NCBI GenBank assembly: GCA_003254885.1
Contig: QANT01008602.1
Location: forward strand, 1-62,650
Direction: 5' to 3'
Length of the DNA stretch: 62,650 bases
Source of the DNA: Purshia tridentata
Lineage: Eukaryota; Streptophyta; Magnoliopsida; Rosales; Rosaceae
The notes under the pieces are model-generated. The model did not search any database, had not been told where the DNA came from, and was given only the letters and a program-made list of their open reading frames with translations. Position 1 is the first letter of the stretch. Each line of letters opens with the position of its first letter. Positions 47,831 to 59,900 of the stretch are shown here, piece by piece. The position numbers and the translations under genes were made by a program.

Positions 47831-50509
47831 AGTTGTATCAGAGCTACGATTGCTGTGTGGTGGAGTCGACGAGATCTCCATGGCTCACGGTTGGGGAGGT
47901 TTTCAAATTGGAGGTCATGGCAACAGTAACAATTACATGGGGGAAATTAGAAGGATGATGCAGCAGTTATCGGACCGACTAGCTCGAATAGAAGCTCGGG
48001 ACCAAGAAGCTGGAAGTTTCGACGGGAAATAGGAGGACAACCCCTTTCATGATCACGTTCCGTTAGAGGAGCCGGGTGATGGAGGGCGACGGGGCCGACT
48101 ATTCAACAATGATGGAGGCTGAAATTTTGATATAAAGGTTGATATTCCAAACTTTGAAGGAAGAATCCAACCGGATGAATTTATTGATTGGCTAAACTCA
48201 ATAGAAAAGGTTTTTGATTACAAAGACGTACTAGATGAGAAAAAGGTGAAAATTGTGGCTATCAAGCTGAAGAAACATGCATCAGCCTGGTGGGAGCAGC
48301 TTCGCGTTTGCCAGGAAAGATTGGGAAAACCTAGAATTAGAACTTGGGAGAAGAAATAGTGTGTGAAGTGCTTCAAGTGTTCCGGCTTGGGACATATTGC
48401 ATCGGAGTGCCTCAATCGAAAAGTGGTGGGCTTGACGGATGGTGTAGGTGAGTTCAGCGAACTAATTGGCAACCCTGTTTTTGATTCGTACCAAGAAGAG
48501 TAGTAGGATGAGATAACTTGGAGTGATCAAGGAGACTCCCTTGTGATCCGAAGGGTAATGAACGCGTCCAGGTTGGACGATGACCCGAATTGGCTAAGCC
48601 ATAATATCTTTCATACAAAGTGTACTGCTAGTGGGAAAATGTGCCATGTTATCATTGATGGGGCAGCTGTGAGAATGTAGTGGCGCAAGAGATGGTGGAA
48701 AACCTGAAAACTGAGAGAAAGCCGGTGACTTACAAATTATCTTGGTTTAAAAAGAGGAATGACGAGGTGGTTAACCAAAGTTGTTTGGTGAATTTTGCCA
48801 TCGGCAGCAACTATCAAGATTCTCAATGGTGTGACGTTGTGCCAATGGATGCCCCAGTGCTATCTCTTCCAGACTATAACAAAACCTTTGAAGTGGACTG
48901 TGATGCATCAAGAGTTAGGATAGGAGCAGTTCTTAGTCAAGAAAGGAAGCCCATAGCTTTTTTCAGTGAGAAGCTCAATGAGACCAGACAGAGGTATTCC
49001 ACTTATGACATTGAATTCTATGCTATCATGCAATCTCTGAGGCATTGGAGTTAGTGTTTGATTTTTAAAGAGTTTGTGCTTTTCTCGAATCATGAAGCAT
49101 TGCAATTCATCAATGGGCAACATAAACTTAATCACCGGCAAGCTAGGTGGGTGGAAGAGCTTCAAGAGTTTAACTTTGTGATAAATAAGTCTAGGCGCAA
49201 AACAAAGTGGCAGATGCCTTGAGCAAAAAGGGGATGCTAATTTCCGTGATGAAAGTTCGAGTTAAAGGCTTTGATCAATTGAAAGGGTTGTATAAAGATG
49301 ACCCTGATTTTGGCAATATTTGGAAGGAGTGTGTGAATAAGGCTGCATTTCATGAGTTTCACATCGACAATGATTTTTTGTTCAGGGGAAGTCGACTTTG
49401 TATTCCCATTTGCTCTTTGCGATTGTGGATTGTAGAGGAACAACATAGCGGGGGATTGGGCGGCCATTTTAGTTGTGATAAAACACTGTCCTTGGTTGGA
49501 GAAAAATTTTATTGGCCTAAACTTCAGAAGGATGTGGTGCGTTACATCCAACGATGTTGAGTTTGTCACCTTGCTAAGGGTCAAAGTCAGAATACTGGGC
49601 TTTACACACCGCTACCTAAGCGACAAGCTCCTTGGGTGGATGTAAGTATGGATTTTGTTATGGGTCTTCCATGATCCAAGCAGGGGTTTGATTCAATTGT
49701 CATAGTGGTCGACCGTTTTTCTAAAATGGCCCATTTTATTCCTTGCAAAAAAACTATGGACGCTAGCTATATTGCTAACATTTATTTTCGTGAGGTTGTA
49801 AAATTGCATGGTATTCCTTCTACCATCACTTCAAACAAAGACTCCAAGTTTGTAGGACACTTTTGGCGCACTTTATGGCGCAAACTGGGAACCAAACTTC
49901 AATTCAGCAGTGCTTATCATCCTCAGACTGATGGGCAAACAAAGGCTGTGAACGACAGTTTGGGAAACATGTTGGGGGCAGTTATCAAGGAGCATAACTT
50001 GGGCTGGTGTGAATCTCTTCCACAGGCTGAGTTCGCCTATAATCAGTCTAAAAATCGAAGTGTAGGCATGAGTCCATTTGAAGTTGTTTATGGACGTAAT
50101 CCAAATAGCCCATTGGACTTAGTTCCGTTGCTAGTGGATAATCGTTTCACTGGGGATGCTGAAGACATGGTGGAGCACATTCGTAAATTGCATGAGCAAA
50201 TTCAAAAGCGATTGGTTGAAAGTAATCCAACGTACAAAGAGTTTGCTGATAAGCATCGGCGTTATTGTGAGTTCCAGGTAGGATCGTGGAGGAAAAAGAG
50301 GTTCCCAAGAGGAAAGTTTGGAAAGTTGCATGATCGTGGGGGAGGGCCTTACCAAGTGTTGCAACATGGGAAAATGCTTATGTGCTTGACCTTCCTGACG
50401 ACATTAGGGTGTCTCCAACTTTTAATGTTTATGACTAGCAAGCTTATCATGGAGAAAATGATCCTCTTGATATGGCCTCGAGGGCGAGTCCTCTCCAACC
50501 TGGGGGGTC
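47831..50509 (+). mobile_element. Ty3/gypsy internal region lacking reverse transcriptase
   Basis: Gag starts with ATG at 47880 (MAHGWGGF), runs through VDIPNFEGRIQPDEFIDWLNS and HASAWWEQL (about 48135-48300), and jumps to a CCHC knuckle, CFKCSGLGHIASEC (about 48368-48410). A protease-like remnant, CHVIIDGAA (about 48640-48668), and [20 protein letters not shown] follow. At about 48850 this joins directly to RNase [21 protein letters not shown] to [13 protein letters not shown]. Integrase follows: an HHCC-type end (HSGGLGGHFSCDKTLSLV, WPKLQKDVVRYIQRC, 49440-49557) and the core (VDRFSKMAHFIPC, HPQTDGQTKAVN, 49705-50100), then a frameshifted C-terminus. At least six stops or frameshifts are seen. 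The element is 3.5 kb, against 5 kb or more for intact relatives. Confidence 0.92.
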
Positions 50510-50923
50510 TGATGCAGGGGCATCGTGTGAACCTGATCGTATGAGTGAGCTTGGTTTGGGTGAACCAGCAACCAAGGTTTACAAAAGTTCTGGAAGGAAG
50601 TCTGTGGCACCAGGGTATCTAAAAAGTTATGTTTGCAATTAATGATGTTTGGGGTTATGGGTTTTAATCTTCTGATTGTTATGTTCTTGGGGTTATTGGT
50701 TTTTAATATTTTTGTCTGGACTTTTATTTGGGGACCTTTGGGTTTTGTGGGGGTTATTTTATCTTTGCTTGTGTTGTTTTGTGGGGACTTTTGGAATTTG
50801 AATAAAAAAACTGAAGAGTTGATTCAGAGACTACGGCAGCCAAATTATTGGTGTAAGCTTTGTGATTTTTGGTGTTGGAGTGTTTACTTTGCTGGATTTG
50901 TGTTAAGAACCTCACCTTCATTA
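50510..50923 (+). mobile_element. 3' LTR of the Ty3 element, 414 bp
   Basis: It starts TGATGCAGGGGCATC right after a G-rich tract (GGGGGG, 50502-50507) and ends CACCTTCATTA, so the terminal CA has mutated to TA. It is followed by CCATC (50924-50928), the target-site duplication. Confidence 0.93.
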
Positions 50924-50928
50924 CCATC

Positions 50929-51646
50929 AAGAATAGAACCAGAAGCGCGAACACCGCCCCTTCTTCCACCGCATGTGGCTTGCAGCCATGAAAGTTATGA
51001 AGACATCAACAATAGGTTGGTTTTGTACAAGATGACGACGCTCTGCTATGAAATGAAGCGCTTACAGATCATCATAAGAGATGGGGGTTTCACATGCCTG
51101 AATAGGACTAAAAGTGGCCTCATACGCAAGCCCAAGATTCCCTGAGATTATTATCACTAATTCACTTTCAAAGATAGCATGTCCTGTAATAGAAAGACTA
51201 CCAACAATAGAATTACCACGATCAAGAAACTCAGAGATAATGCCACAAACAGATGCATGAGCTCATTGCACATTTGAATAATCCAATATTGATATGTGGA
51301 AGCAAAATGACGATTAAGAGAGTCCCAAGTCTCCTTGGTAGTAGTGAACATGACAACAGTGGAGAGAAGAGGATGAGACATCAATGCATTAATCTAGCTT
51401 AACACTCATTGGTACTCTTGAACCCACACTATATATTTGGGGTTTAGTGGCCTGCCCTTTGTCATCAAGAAGAAACAAAGGTGGATAAGGGAAATAACCA
51501 CCTACTTAGTGCAATAGATTGTGGCTTTTGAGAAAAAGGATCATTTGGGCTCTCCAAATAGGAAGGTTATTGGTAAGATCAAGCTTCACAGTCAAAAAGT
51601 TTGTGACATTTGTAGAGATAGCATGAGTAGAGGATGAAGATGCCAT
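50929..51646 (-). mobile_element. Copia element B, gag N-terminal part (minus)
   Basis: Minus-strand ATG at 51646 begins MASSSSTHAIS, followed by TNVTNFLTVKLDLTNNLPIW and RAQMILFLKSHN (Copia gag N-terminus), then SHPLLSTVVMFTTTKETWDS and LNRHFAST (UBN2-type gag core, 51380-51300). Stops and frameshifts interrupt it. It is cut at 50929 by the Ty3 element and continues at 47416. Confidence 0.85.
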
Positions 51647-51726
51647 TGGAAACAGAGGTTGAGAGCGAGGAAAAAAGTAGGGTTAGGTTTTTTGTGTTTG
51701 AAAATAGTCATAGTTGTTAGACAAGG

Positions 51727-51950
51727 GGATCTGATACCGTAAACGACAATAGCTAATGATAAAATTTGATTGATTAATATGGTTTACATGTACAGTATAT
51801 GTATAGGAGTACAAGAAAAGAGTTTCATCGATGCTACATAATGATAAAGATAAATATACAACTAAACATCAAATAATTATCCCAAGTCTATCACACGTTG
51901 AAGATAAAGCAGAAGATTGTGATGATGTTGATCTTTTATGGACAACAACA
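51727..51950 (-). mobile_element. 5' LTR and primer binding site of Copia element B (minus)
   Basis: Read on minus, TGTTGTTGTCCATAAAAG at 51950 opens a short LTR of about 205 bp with a TATA-like TTGTATATTTATC. GGTATCAGATCC (51738-51727) follows, a degenerate initiator-Met primer binding site, and then gag. The 3' LTR of this element is not in the window. Confidence 0.6.
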
Positions 51951-53173
51951 TAGATGAAAAATTAGTTAATGTTTATGTGTTTTAGGTAAAATGAAATATG
52001 ACATTGGGTTCAAGCTAGGAACCAATGCACAAATTGAATAGTTATTAGAAAAAAAAAAAATAAAGGTTGGTTCGACAGATTGAGTCTCAAATTAAGATAT
52101 TAAATAAGCAATATAATTCTCTATCAAATATGCTTGTCACTAATAACGATTTGGGAAGAGATGAGGAGAAGGAAATGCTTATTTGCGAAAATAAACACTT
52201 TGATGGTTGGTATTGAGCTTATTTTATAACAGTTACTTAACCTATAAATTATGCATTCTAACTCTTTTCTTCCTAGCATTTTTAGTAGTTTATTTCCTAT
52301 TTTAATTATTTAGATTCTTTATTAAGTTCTATTAGTTTTCTTCTTAATTTCTAGAATTTATTGGCTTTTATTTATTTTTCTAGATTAAATTTTTATTAAT
52401 TAGTTTATTTTAAATTTGTAGGATTTTTAAATTTAAAAAAAAAAAACCCAAAAGAAATAAAGAAGAAAAATGGCCCAGCCCAAGAGAGGAGAAGAAAGAT
52501 GAGAAAAGAAGAAGAAAGCCCAATTAGCTAGCCCAAAAAGTAGCAGCCCACAGGGAAGTTGAATGGTCACAAGCTCGTACGGAAGCCGAAGACTCACAGC
52601 GGGAGGAGGAAGCTTTTGCGTGCTTTCCACCTCTCTCTCTCTCTCTCCCCTTTGCACGATAGCTGGCTTGCACTCCATTTGAAGACAATAATTTGATTAT
52701 TATTTTTTGTGTGTTTATGATGTTGATGGCATATTCATGGCGTGAGTTCGTTTTATATTGATACGAGAGAGTATTTGATAGCCAACAAATTAATTTAGTA
52801 TTTTAGAAACACCCTCACCGAATTACTCCAAATTTTTTTGCTTCATATGTGTATTTTGGTGGGAGGGTTTTGAATAGATGTGAGTAGTTTGGTGGATGGC
52901 AATTGAATGAGAGTATGTTTTTTGGTGACTGCTTACTGACAGACCCATTTAGTTGACACCCATTGAGATTTACTATTGTGTTTAGTATTGGTCCACCGAA
53001 TAGAACGCGAACTAGAAATTTTCTAGAGCGTCATATGGACAAAAAATTGCACCCGAAAAAAAAACAATTACTCTCCATTTGTCTAAAAAAACCTTGTTTG
53101 GAAGATATAGGGAAAATATTTTTTTAGGGTTTAGAGTTGGATTTGAGAGTAAGGTTGGAAGTGAGTTTGAGAG
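51951..53173. other. no recognisable gene
   Basis: AT-rich sequence. A GC-richer block at 52480-52680 contains a (CT)n tract (about 52630-52648). No domain or splice structure was recognised. Confidence 0.4.
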
Positions 53174-53642
53174 TAGACTTGACAATATCTTATCCAACCC
53201 ATTAATACGACACAAAAAATTTAGTGTTTGGGTTGAGACTTATTGGGTCATATTGAAATTGTGTTGAGATGTTTGTGACTCGTTAATTTTCATGTCGTGT
53301 TCTTATTAACTCATGAAACCTGTAGTGACCCGTTAAGAAATAAATAAATTTTATTTATTTTTCTTATGATATTAATTATTTAATTTGCATAATCTTTTAG
53401 ATATTTTTTATGTGTAAGGTTTAAACTATACATTTATGGAATAAAATGTTATTACTACAATAAAATGTATTTATTTATGTAGTATACTATATTTAATTTA
53501 AATTTTTTATTGAAATTTTTTTTTTTGACGAATGAAACGAATGGTGTCGTGTTCACCTACCGTGTCATATTCACTCATAAATTTAATAGGTTGTGACGTA
53601 TTTGACCCGAACCATAAAAAACACAACCTATTGCCAGGTCTA
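53174..53642. mobile_element. hAT-type MITE, 469 bp, with perfect 8-bp TSD
   Basis: TTTGAGAG occurs immediately on both sides (53166-53173 and 53643-53650). The ends are inverted repeats: TAGACTTGACAAT at the left, ATTGCCAGGTCTA at the right. The interior is AT-rich with GACCCGTTAAG- and TGTCGTGTTC-type motifs and no coding sequence. It lies about 320 bp upstream of the eIF2B gamma start codon. Confidence 0.93.
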
Positions 53643-53650
53643 TTTGAGAG

Positions 53651-53959
53651 GGAGGTTGATGAATGATTTGGTTGTTGGGTATAAAAAAAGAATTGTGTTT
53701 TATATTTTTAACATAATTTGTCTTCGATGGTCATTTTATCCCAGGAAATGGTTCATTCATTGTCAAAAATTTTGTTGAGCAAGAAAGGAAAATTGTCAAA
53801 TATAAATAGAATTTCCGCAAAACGTTATCGCCCTCATTTTCCAAAAATAAAACTAAAACAAAAAAATAAATAAAATAAAATAAAGCGTCGCTCTCCTCCT
53901 AATTCCTCAGCTTGGAAACCCAATAAACCCATATTGCCTTTCTCTCTCTCTGTGCTCCG
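53651..53959 (+). promoter_or_regulatory. eIF2B gamma proximal upstream region
   Basis: The sequence between the hAT MITE and the ATG. It is A-rich at 53825-53885, then CT-rich (TCTCTCTCTCTGTGCTCC) up to the ATG at 53960, a common plant leader pattern. No TATA box could be fixed with confidence. Confidence 0.4.
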
Positions 53960-56900
53960 ATGGATTTCCAGGTGGTGGTCTTAGCCGGTGGCACCTCCAA
54001 GAACCTCGTCCCTCTCGTCTCCAAGGTTCCCACAAACCCCTACTTTTTTTTCATTTTTTTTTCACTCTGTTTCTTCTCAAAATTCAAATATAAAGGAAAT
54101 AAATTGTTCACAAATTATACCACTTCAATTTGTTTCCTTCCCTTTCTCTCCAATTTTCCTGAGAACCAAACAGTCTACTCCTATTATACAGTCATTACTT
54201 TTTTTTTTTCTCTTATTTTCTGATTTCTTACTGTTTTATACTGGCAGGAGGTTCCAAAAGCTCTGCTTCCAGTGGCGAACCGGCCGGTTATCTCTTACGT
54301 TCTGGAGCTCTTAGAACTCAGTAACCTTAAGGATCTCATTGTTGTACGATTTCTTCTTCTCTTTCTGTAATCCGTAATTTCCTTACTTTTGCTCTCTGTT
54401 TGGTTAGATTTTCATGGCTTACTGAAGTTTATTCGAGGTCTAGTCTTCGTTTTTTCCAGAAACCAAACACGGTTCACTATTGATTTTTTGCTTTGTGTAT
54501 TGCCATGTAGGTGGTTGAAGGGTCAGAGGCGGCTGTACGTGTTGGCAGTTGGATTTCAGGAGCTTATGTTGATCGTTTACATGTTGAGGTACTCACCCAA
54601 TTTTTACTTTCTTTCATTCTACTTTCTTTTTTTTAATAATTATTTTTCAGAATTTGAATGTCACTTCGGTTTGTTTCTGTTAAGGATTAATGAATCAAAT
54701 ACAATTTATGTTTCCAAAAACCAAATGATCTCTTGGTATCTTTGCTTTCACTGAATTACGACAATACTATATACATGCATTGGGGCGATTCAAATGGAGA
54801 AACTATTGTACTGATAGATAATGTAAATTCAGTCGGTATAACTAGCCCATTATATCATATTTCTTCTTCTTGAGGTTTTTACCTCATTCGTTGGAGTATT
54901 TTCTTTTGCTGTTGGAGGAACACTGTTCTTTATGAAGATGTGGAGGAATCTGTTGCAAAGAAATATGGAGTAAGCTAAAGCTTGATGCATGGTTTGTCTT
55001 TGTCTCCTAAGTTGAGCCTTTAACTTGAGGTGCTCCTGTGGCCTTAGGTCTCCTTGAGTGCTAGGTAGATTATTATTGGGCATAAAAAAGTCATAAATTG
55101 GTGTAATAAAATCTGCTTGTTTGTACAAGAACTTTCACCTCCATTTTAAAATTAGGGCTTGTTTGGTAACACTTCTGTTTTTAGATTTTAGTTTTTCTTA
55201 GTTGCATAAATAGAGGGAAAATATATGGGTGAAAGATGAAAGATGAGAGAGGTGAGGAAGAAATGTAGGAGAACGCATAAAACAAAGGGAAAGAGAGATG
55301 GAGAAGAATATATAAGGGAGAGAGAGGAGAAGGTAAAGGAGTTACCAAGGCACCAACCATTCATTAACATTATTTTCATTCATCAAAATCTGATTTGGTG
55401 TAATGAAAATAGACTTATTTTAGGCTTCAATTACAATTTACATCTCCAAAATACTTCTGAAATACCAAAAACTTATTAGATATTATAGAAATATGAAAAA
55501 GACTCAGTAAATTTAAGACTCATTAATACTTAAAAGATATTGAATTTTCCTAAGACCCAAATAAATAGACTCTTAATAGCTAGCTCTACACTCCAAATAG
55601 ATACTCATGATAAACTTGACATTAACTCTTAAATTGATTCTTTGACCTATTTATTTATTTTCTGATTCTTGGACTACCATGGGCACTACAATTTAAACCT
55701 AAAAGGTGTTATTTTAGATTTGGGCCAATAAACTTAGTCTTGGGCTTCCAAAGAGGATACTTCTTTTCTAACCAAGCTGAAGCTACAAGGTGGGTTTGAA
55801 CAAATAAGAAGAATAGAGAAGATGTGTTCTGATACCAATTTGATGTAGGACAACACAAGGTGGGTGTTGCGTAGTGTTGTGGTGGGTTTAATTTAAAATG
55901 ATATAATTTTCAAGAAACATAATATTTTAGAGAACAAAGAGGGTTTAGACAGCTGTAAGATAGAATTTACTATAAAGTAAGATGCAGTGGTCTTGTATTG
56001 GCCAACTCAACAGTCTTACCCTGGTACTTACTGACAGAAACCATTATCCTCTCTCATTCCTCTCCTGTTCAAAAGCCATCGCCTGAAGGAGGTTTCAGTG
56101 CACATGAGTGGTTCCATATATTCACTTCTCAAATCTCACAGATTCCCTCTCTTCCTATTTTCCCACAGCTCTCAATCTCTCCGTCTCTTGACTGTTGGAC
56201 CTTCCTATTTCATCCCTATTAATGGTTGACCTGTATGTGCTTAAGTAATTGTATGGCATCTATACTCTGCTTTTCTGTGCTGACTAAACTAGGGACTGAA
56301 AAAGATTGAAATTCTGATTGTGGGTCTAGATTTGTTGAGCTTGTATGTGCTAATTATTTTAGGGCTTGAAAAGCTTGAAATCTTGATTCTAGGTTTAGGT
56401 TTGTTATGGTTCGGAGAAAGACTTAAAAATAATTGAATTTGTGATTTTCTGTTGAGGGTTTTGAAAACTGTTTGGATTGATTGTGATTTGTATGCATTTT
56501 GTGTCTCATATTACTATATTTTTGTGTGCTTACTTCCCATGTTGAATGGATATGGATATGGATACAGGTACGGGGATATGATACGATACGGGGATACGAA
56601 AAATCTCCAAAAACTTTGATACCGGATACGGCAATTAAAATAATATATATTTATACATGTGCAAATTAATTTAAATAAAATATAAAACACAAAGCAAATC
56701 ATCTTTCAAAACATAATTCAATTATTAAAAGAAATAAGTTCTTATGTCTTATGCTAAACATACCAAATAAACATAGAACATGACCCAAATATCTCTCAAA
56801 ACAAGTTTTTCATGAACAGAAAGGGTGAGTAAACTACAAATCTGATTTAAACAAGTTTCAAAATCACAATTTGACCCCTCACACTTTTAAAATTAGGATC

Positions 56901-59900
56901 AGACCCCTGATTTTGAAAAAAAGCAACAGAAACCCAAAAAACGTATCCTGACTGTATCTTGACCGTGTCCCCCGAGTATCCCTGCCGTATCATACACGTA
57001 TCCGTATCGAACACTCCAAAATTCCAAATTCTGAAGTATCTGTGGTTTAGGCTTACTTCTACAGTTTTCGTTGGATTTACAGCATTTGTTTGCTTGATAG
57101 CTTGTATACCTTACTGTTTGGTATATTCAGTGTCTTGCTAATCTATAGGATATGTACATATATTTTCTTATTTTTAAAAAAATTATTGAACTACATTAAT
57201 AGGTACATTCACATTGGACAAGATGTCCACTGAAAGCAAAACTATAATCAAACACTATTTACTATCTAACAGAGCATTAGTGAATTACATCAGAATAAAC
57301 AAAATTGGTTCTTAAGTAAAAGCAGCAGCCCTCTAATTGGCATAAATAAAGAGAAATGTTACATCCCGAAACTTAGAACAAACCAAAGCCCATAGCAATG
57401 CCCAAAATCAAATCTTATTCCACAAAACGTCCACACCCTCTCTGCTATAATTTTCATAATCATTTTATTTCTTTTCATTCACCACCCAAGACAGCAAACA
57501 CACTGCAATTTCATTGTACTTTTGTCTTCTACACTACAATTTCATTGTACTTTTGTCTTCTTTTCCAAATGAAACATCTCATGTTTTTCACTATTTTGAA
57601 TATATAATTGTGCATTGGTATTCTAATGCTTACATCTCAATATATAAAATTGTAGGCCCCTCCACCTATTGCTAATTGGTTTTGGGTTGTACGCTCCACC
57701 TTTAATATGATATTAGAGCATATACTTCATCCACATGGCAGGCCCAATTTTGCCGCACATGTTCCACACCCAATATGAAAAAATGAACATTGGGTATTCT
57801 AAGCCTTGCATCTCAATGTATGAAATTTCGGCTGCCTCCACCCCAATTGATTTGGGCGGGTTGCTCTAAAAGTAGTGAAGTGCATGATATGAGACTCAAC
57901 TCCGTTCAGCTTCCTAACTTGGGAAGAAGTAATACGAATTTTTTTTAAAAGAATTAGATATATGTTTAGTTACACTTTGCAGGCCTTAAGTATGTGCCAT
58001 TATTGAATTTGGTAACTGAAGTTCAAATGTTTCAGTGTCTGCCCTAATGTTTGTGGGACGTTGCCAAGTTCCCCATCTATTAATTTTTTTGTTAATTTTA
58101 CTTATGTGTGCCATTTTATGCTGACGCCAACAATAAATGTACACCATGTGACCAAGAGAAAATAAAACATTTTTGGGAAAAGCCAGCTAACCCCTTGTAT
58201 ATTAAAAAACATAAAAAACTGACAATCAAATAATTAAAAAAATAAAAGAATTTAAATTTTTTTAAAAAAAATCTCTAATGTCTCCACTTCTCTCCCTTCT
58301 TTCTATCCCATTCCTTCTCCCACATCCATTCTGCCTGGTGCTCACTCCTCTCCTGTCAACTCACCTAACCCCACCACTGCTCCACTCTAACGTTGGATTG
58401 ATCATCATATAGGATGATGCTAAAGAGTAAAAAGGAGAAGATAGATTTGGACTCGCTTTGGCCTTTGGTATCACACCAAAAGATTATTGGAATCATTCCA
58501 ATAGAAAATAGAAAAATTGAGTTTCACACCGGCCTTCTGCATCTCGTTAAAGGTGGCTTGGAATCACTCCAAGTCAACTTGTGTTTCACACGCAAGCAGG
58601 AAATTGATTTCTTTGACCTTTAGCTCAATTTCAAAGATAACAAAGTAGCCCTTGTATAGAGCCATGGTATCTATCATTTAAAGAACCCAATTAATGAACT
58701 TAGGAATTCTAAAGGCGTGACTTATCACACCTAATACAGTGACCAGAGGACATAAAAGACTCAAGACAATGAATATAAGTATATGTAGACTGCATTTGTC
58801 AGATTGTAAAAGCTTATAGCCATCATGATGCTGAGCAATCTTCTTTATTAACCCCACCATAGTCCTTTAGGACCTTTACCTAAGTATTTCATCTAGAGAA
58901 GCATTGCATTAATTCTGTTTATTGCAGGTTGCAGCAGTCCCTGAGGATGTTGGAACAGCTGGTGCCCTTCGGGCAATTGCACACCACCTGACTGCAAAAG
59001 ACATTTTGGTTAGCATCTATGTATCCTTTATGGTGTATTGACCTTTGAAAAGTTACTTCTTTATCAGCCATTAATTCTTTGTGTGGCTGCAGGTTGTGAG
59101 TGGTGATATTGTCTCTGATGTCCCTCCTGGTGCAGTAGCTGCTGCTCATAGACGTCATGATGCAGTTGTAACTGCAATGGTTTGCTCCGCTCCTGTAAGT
59201 GGACCTTCTGAGTCAGGATCCTCTGTTGGAAAAGACAAAGCCAAGAAACCAGGACGCTACAATGTCATTGGGCTAGATCCTACAAAGCAGTTTTTACTGT
59301 ACATTGCAACCGGTTATATTTTTTACTTTTCCTTTTCTTTAGTATTTGGTGTTGTATGTTCCTCATCTAGCTTCCTTGGTTCTTACCAGGAGCTGGACTT
59401 GAGAAGGATCTTCGAATTCAGAAGAGCATACTCCGTGCAGTTGGCCAGGTAATTGGTTTCCCTCTGTGGATCGTCATTTCTTTTGTTAGACACTTTCCAT
59501 CAATGAAAAACTAGTGAGCTGGTGAGCTTCATTCATGATATGCTTAATGACATGGTAATCACAACCACAACCTCACATAACTTTTCTACAACTATTCTCT
59601 CATCTTGGATATCATCGTGATGCCCTATGAAAAATGTTTTATTGATATAATTTTATTATATTTCTGCTGAGCACTGCTAAATTTGAAACTTCAGTTACTG
59701 ATTTTATTAGGTATTTTTTAAGGATAGAATTCAAGCTTATACAGCCATGGGTGTTTAATAGTTTTCCTTTTCTATTGTACACTTGTTATCTCTGTTTTTT
59801 TATTTTATTTTCTTTCAAAGGAAAGCAATGAACCTATGAAGTTAAGAAATCTCCATTCAAATCCCATATACTGTGCATATAAATTTTGCAGGTTTCTACT

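Noticed and set aside
54389..54754. open frame of 121 codons in the eIF2B gamma region
   Set aside because: It reads an intron and exon 3 out of frame.
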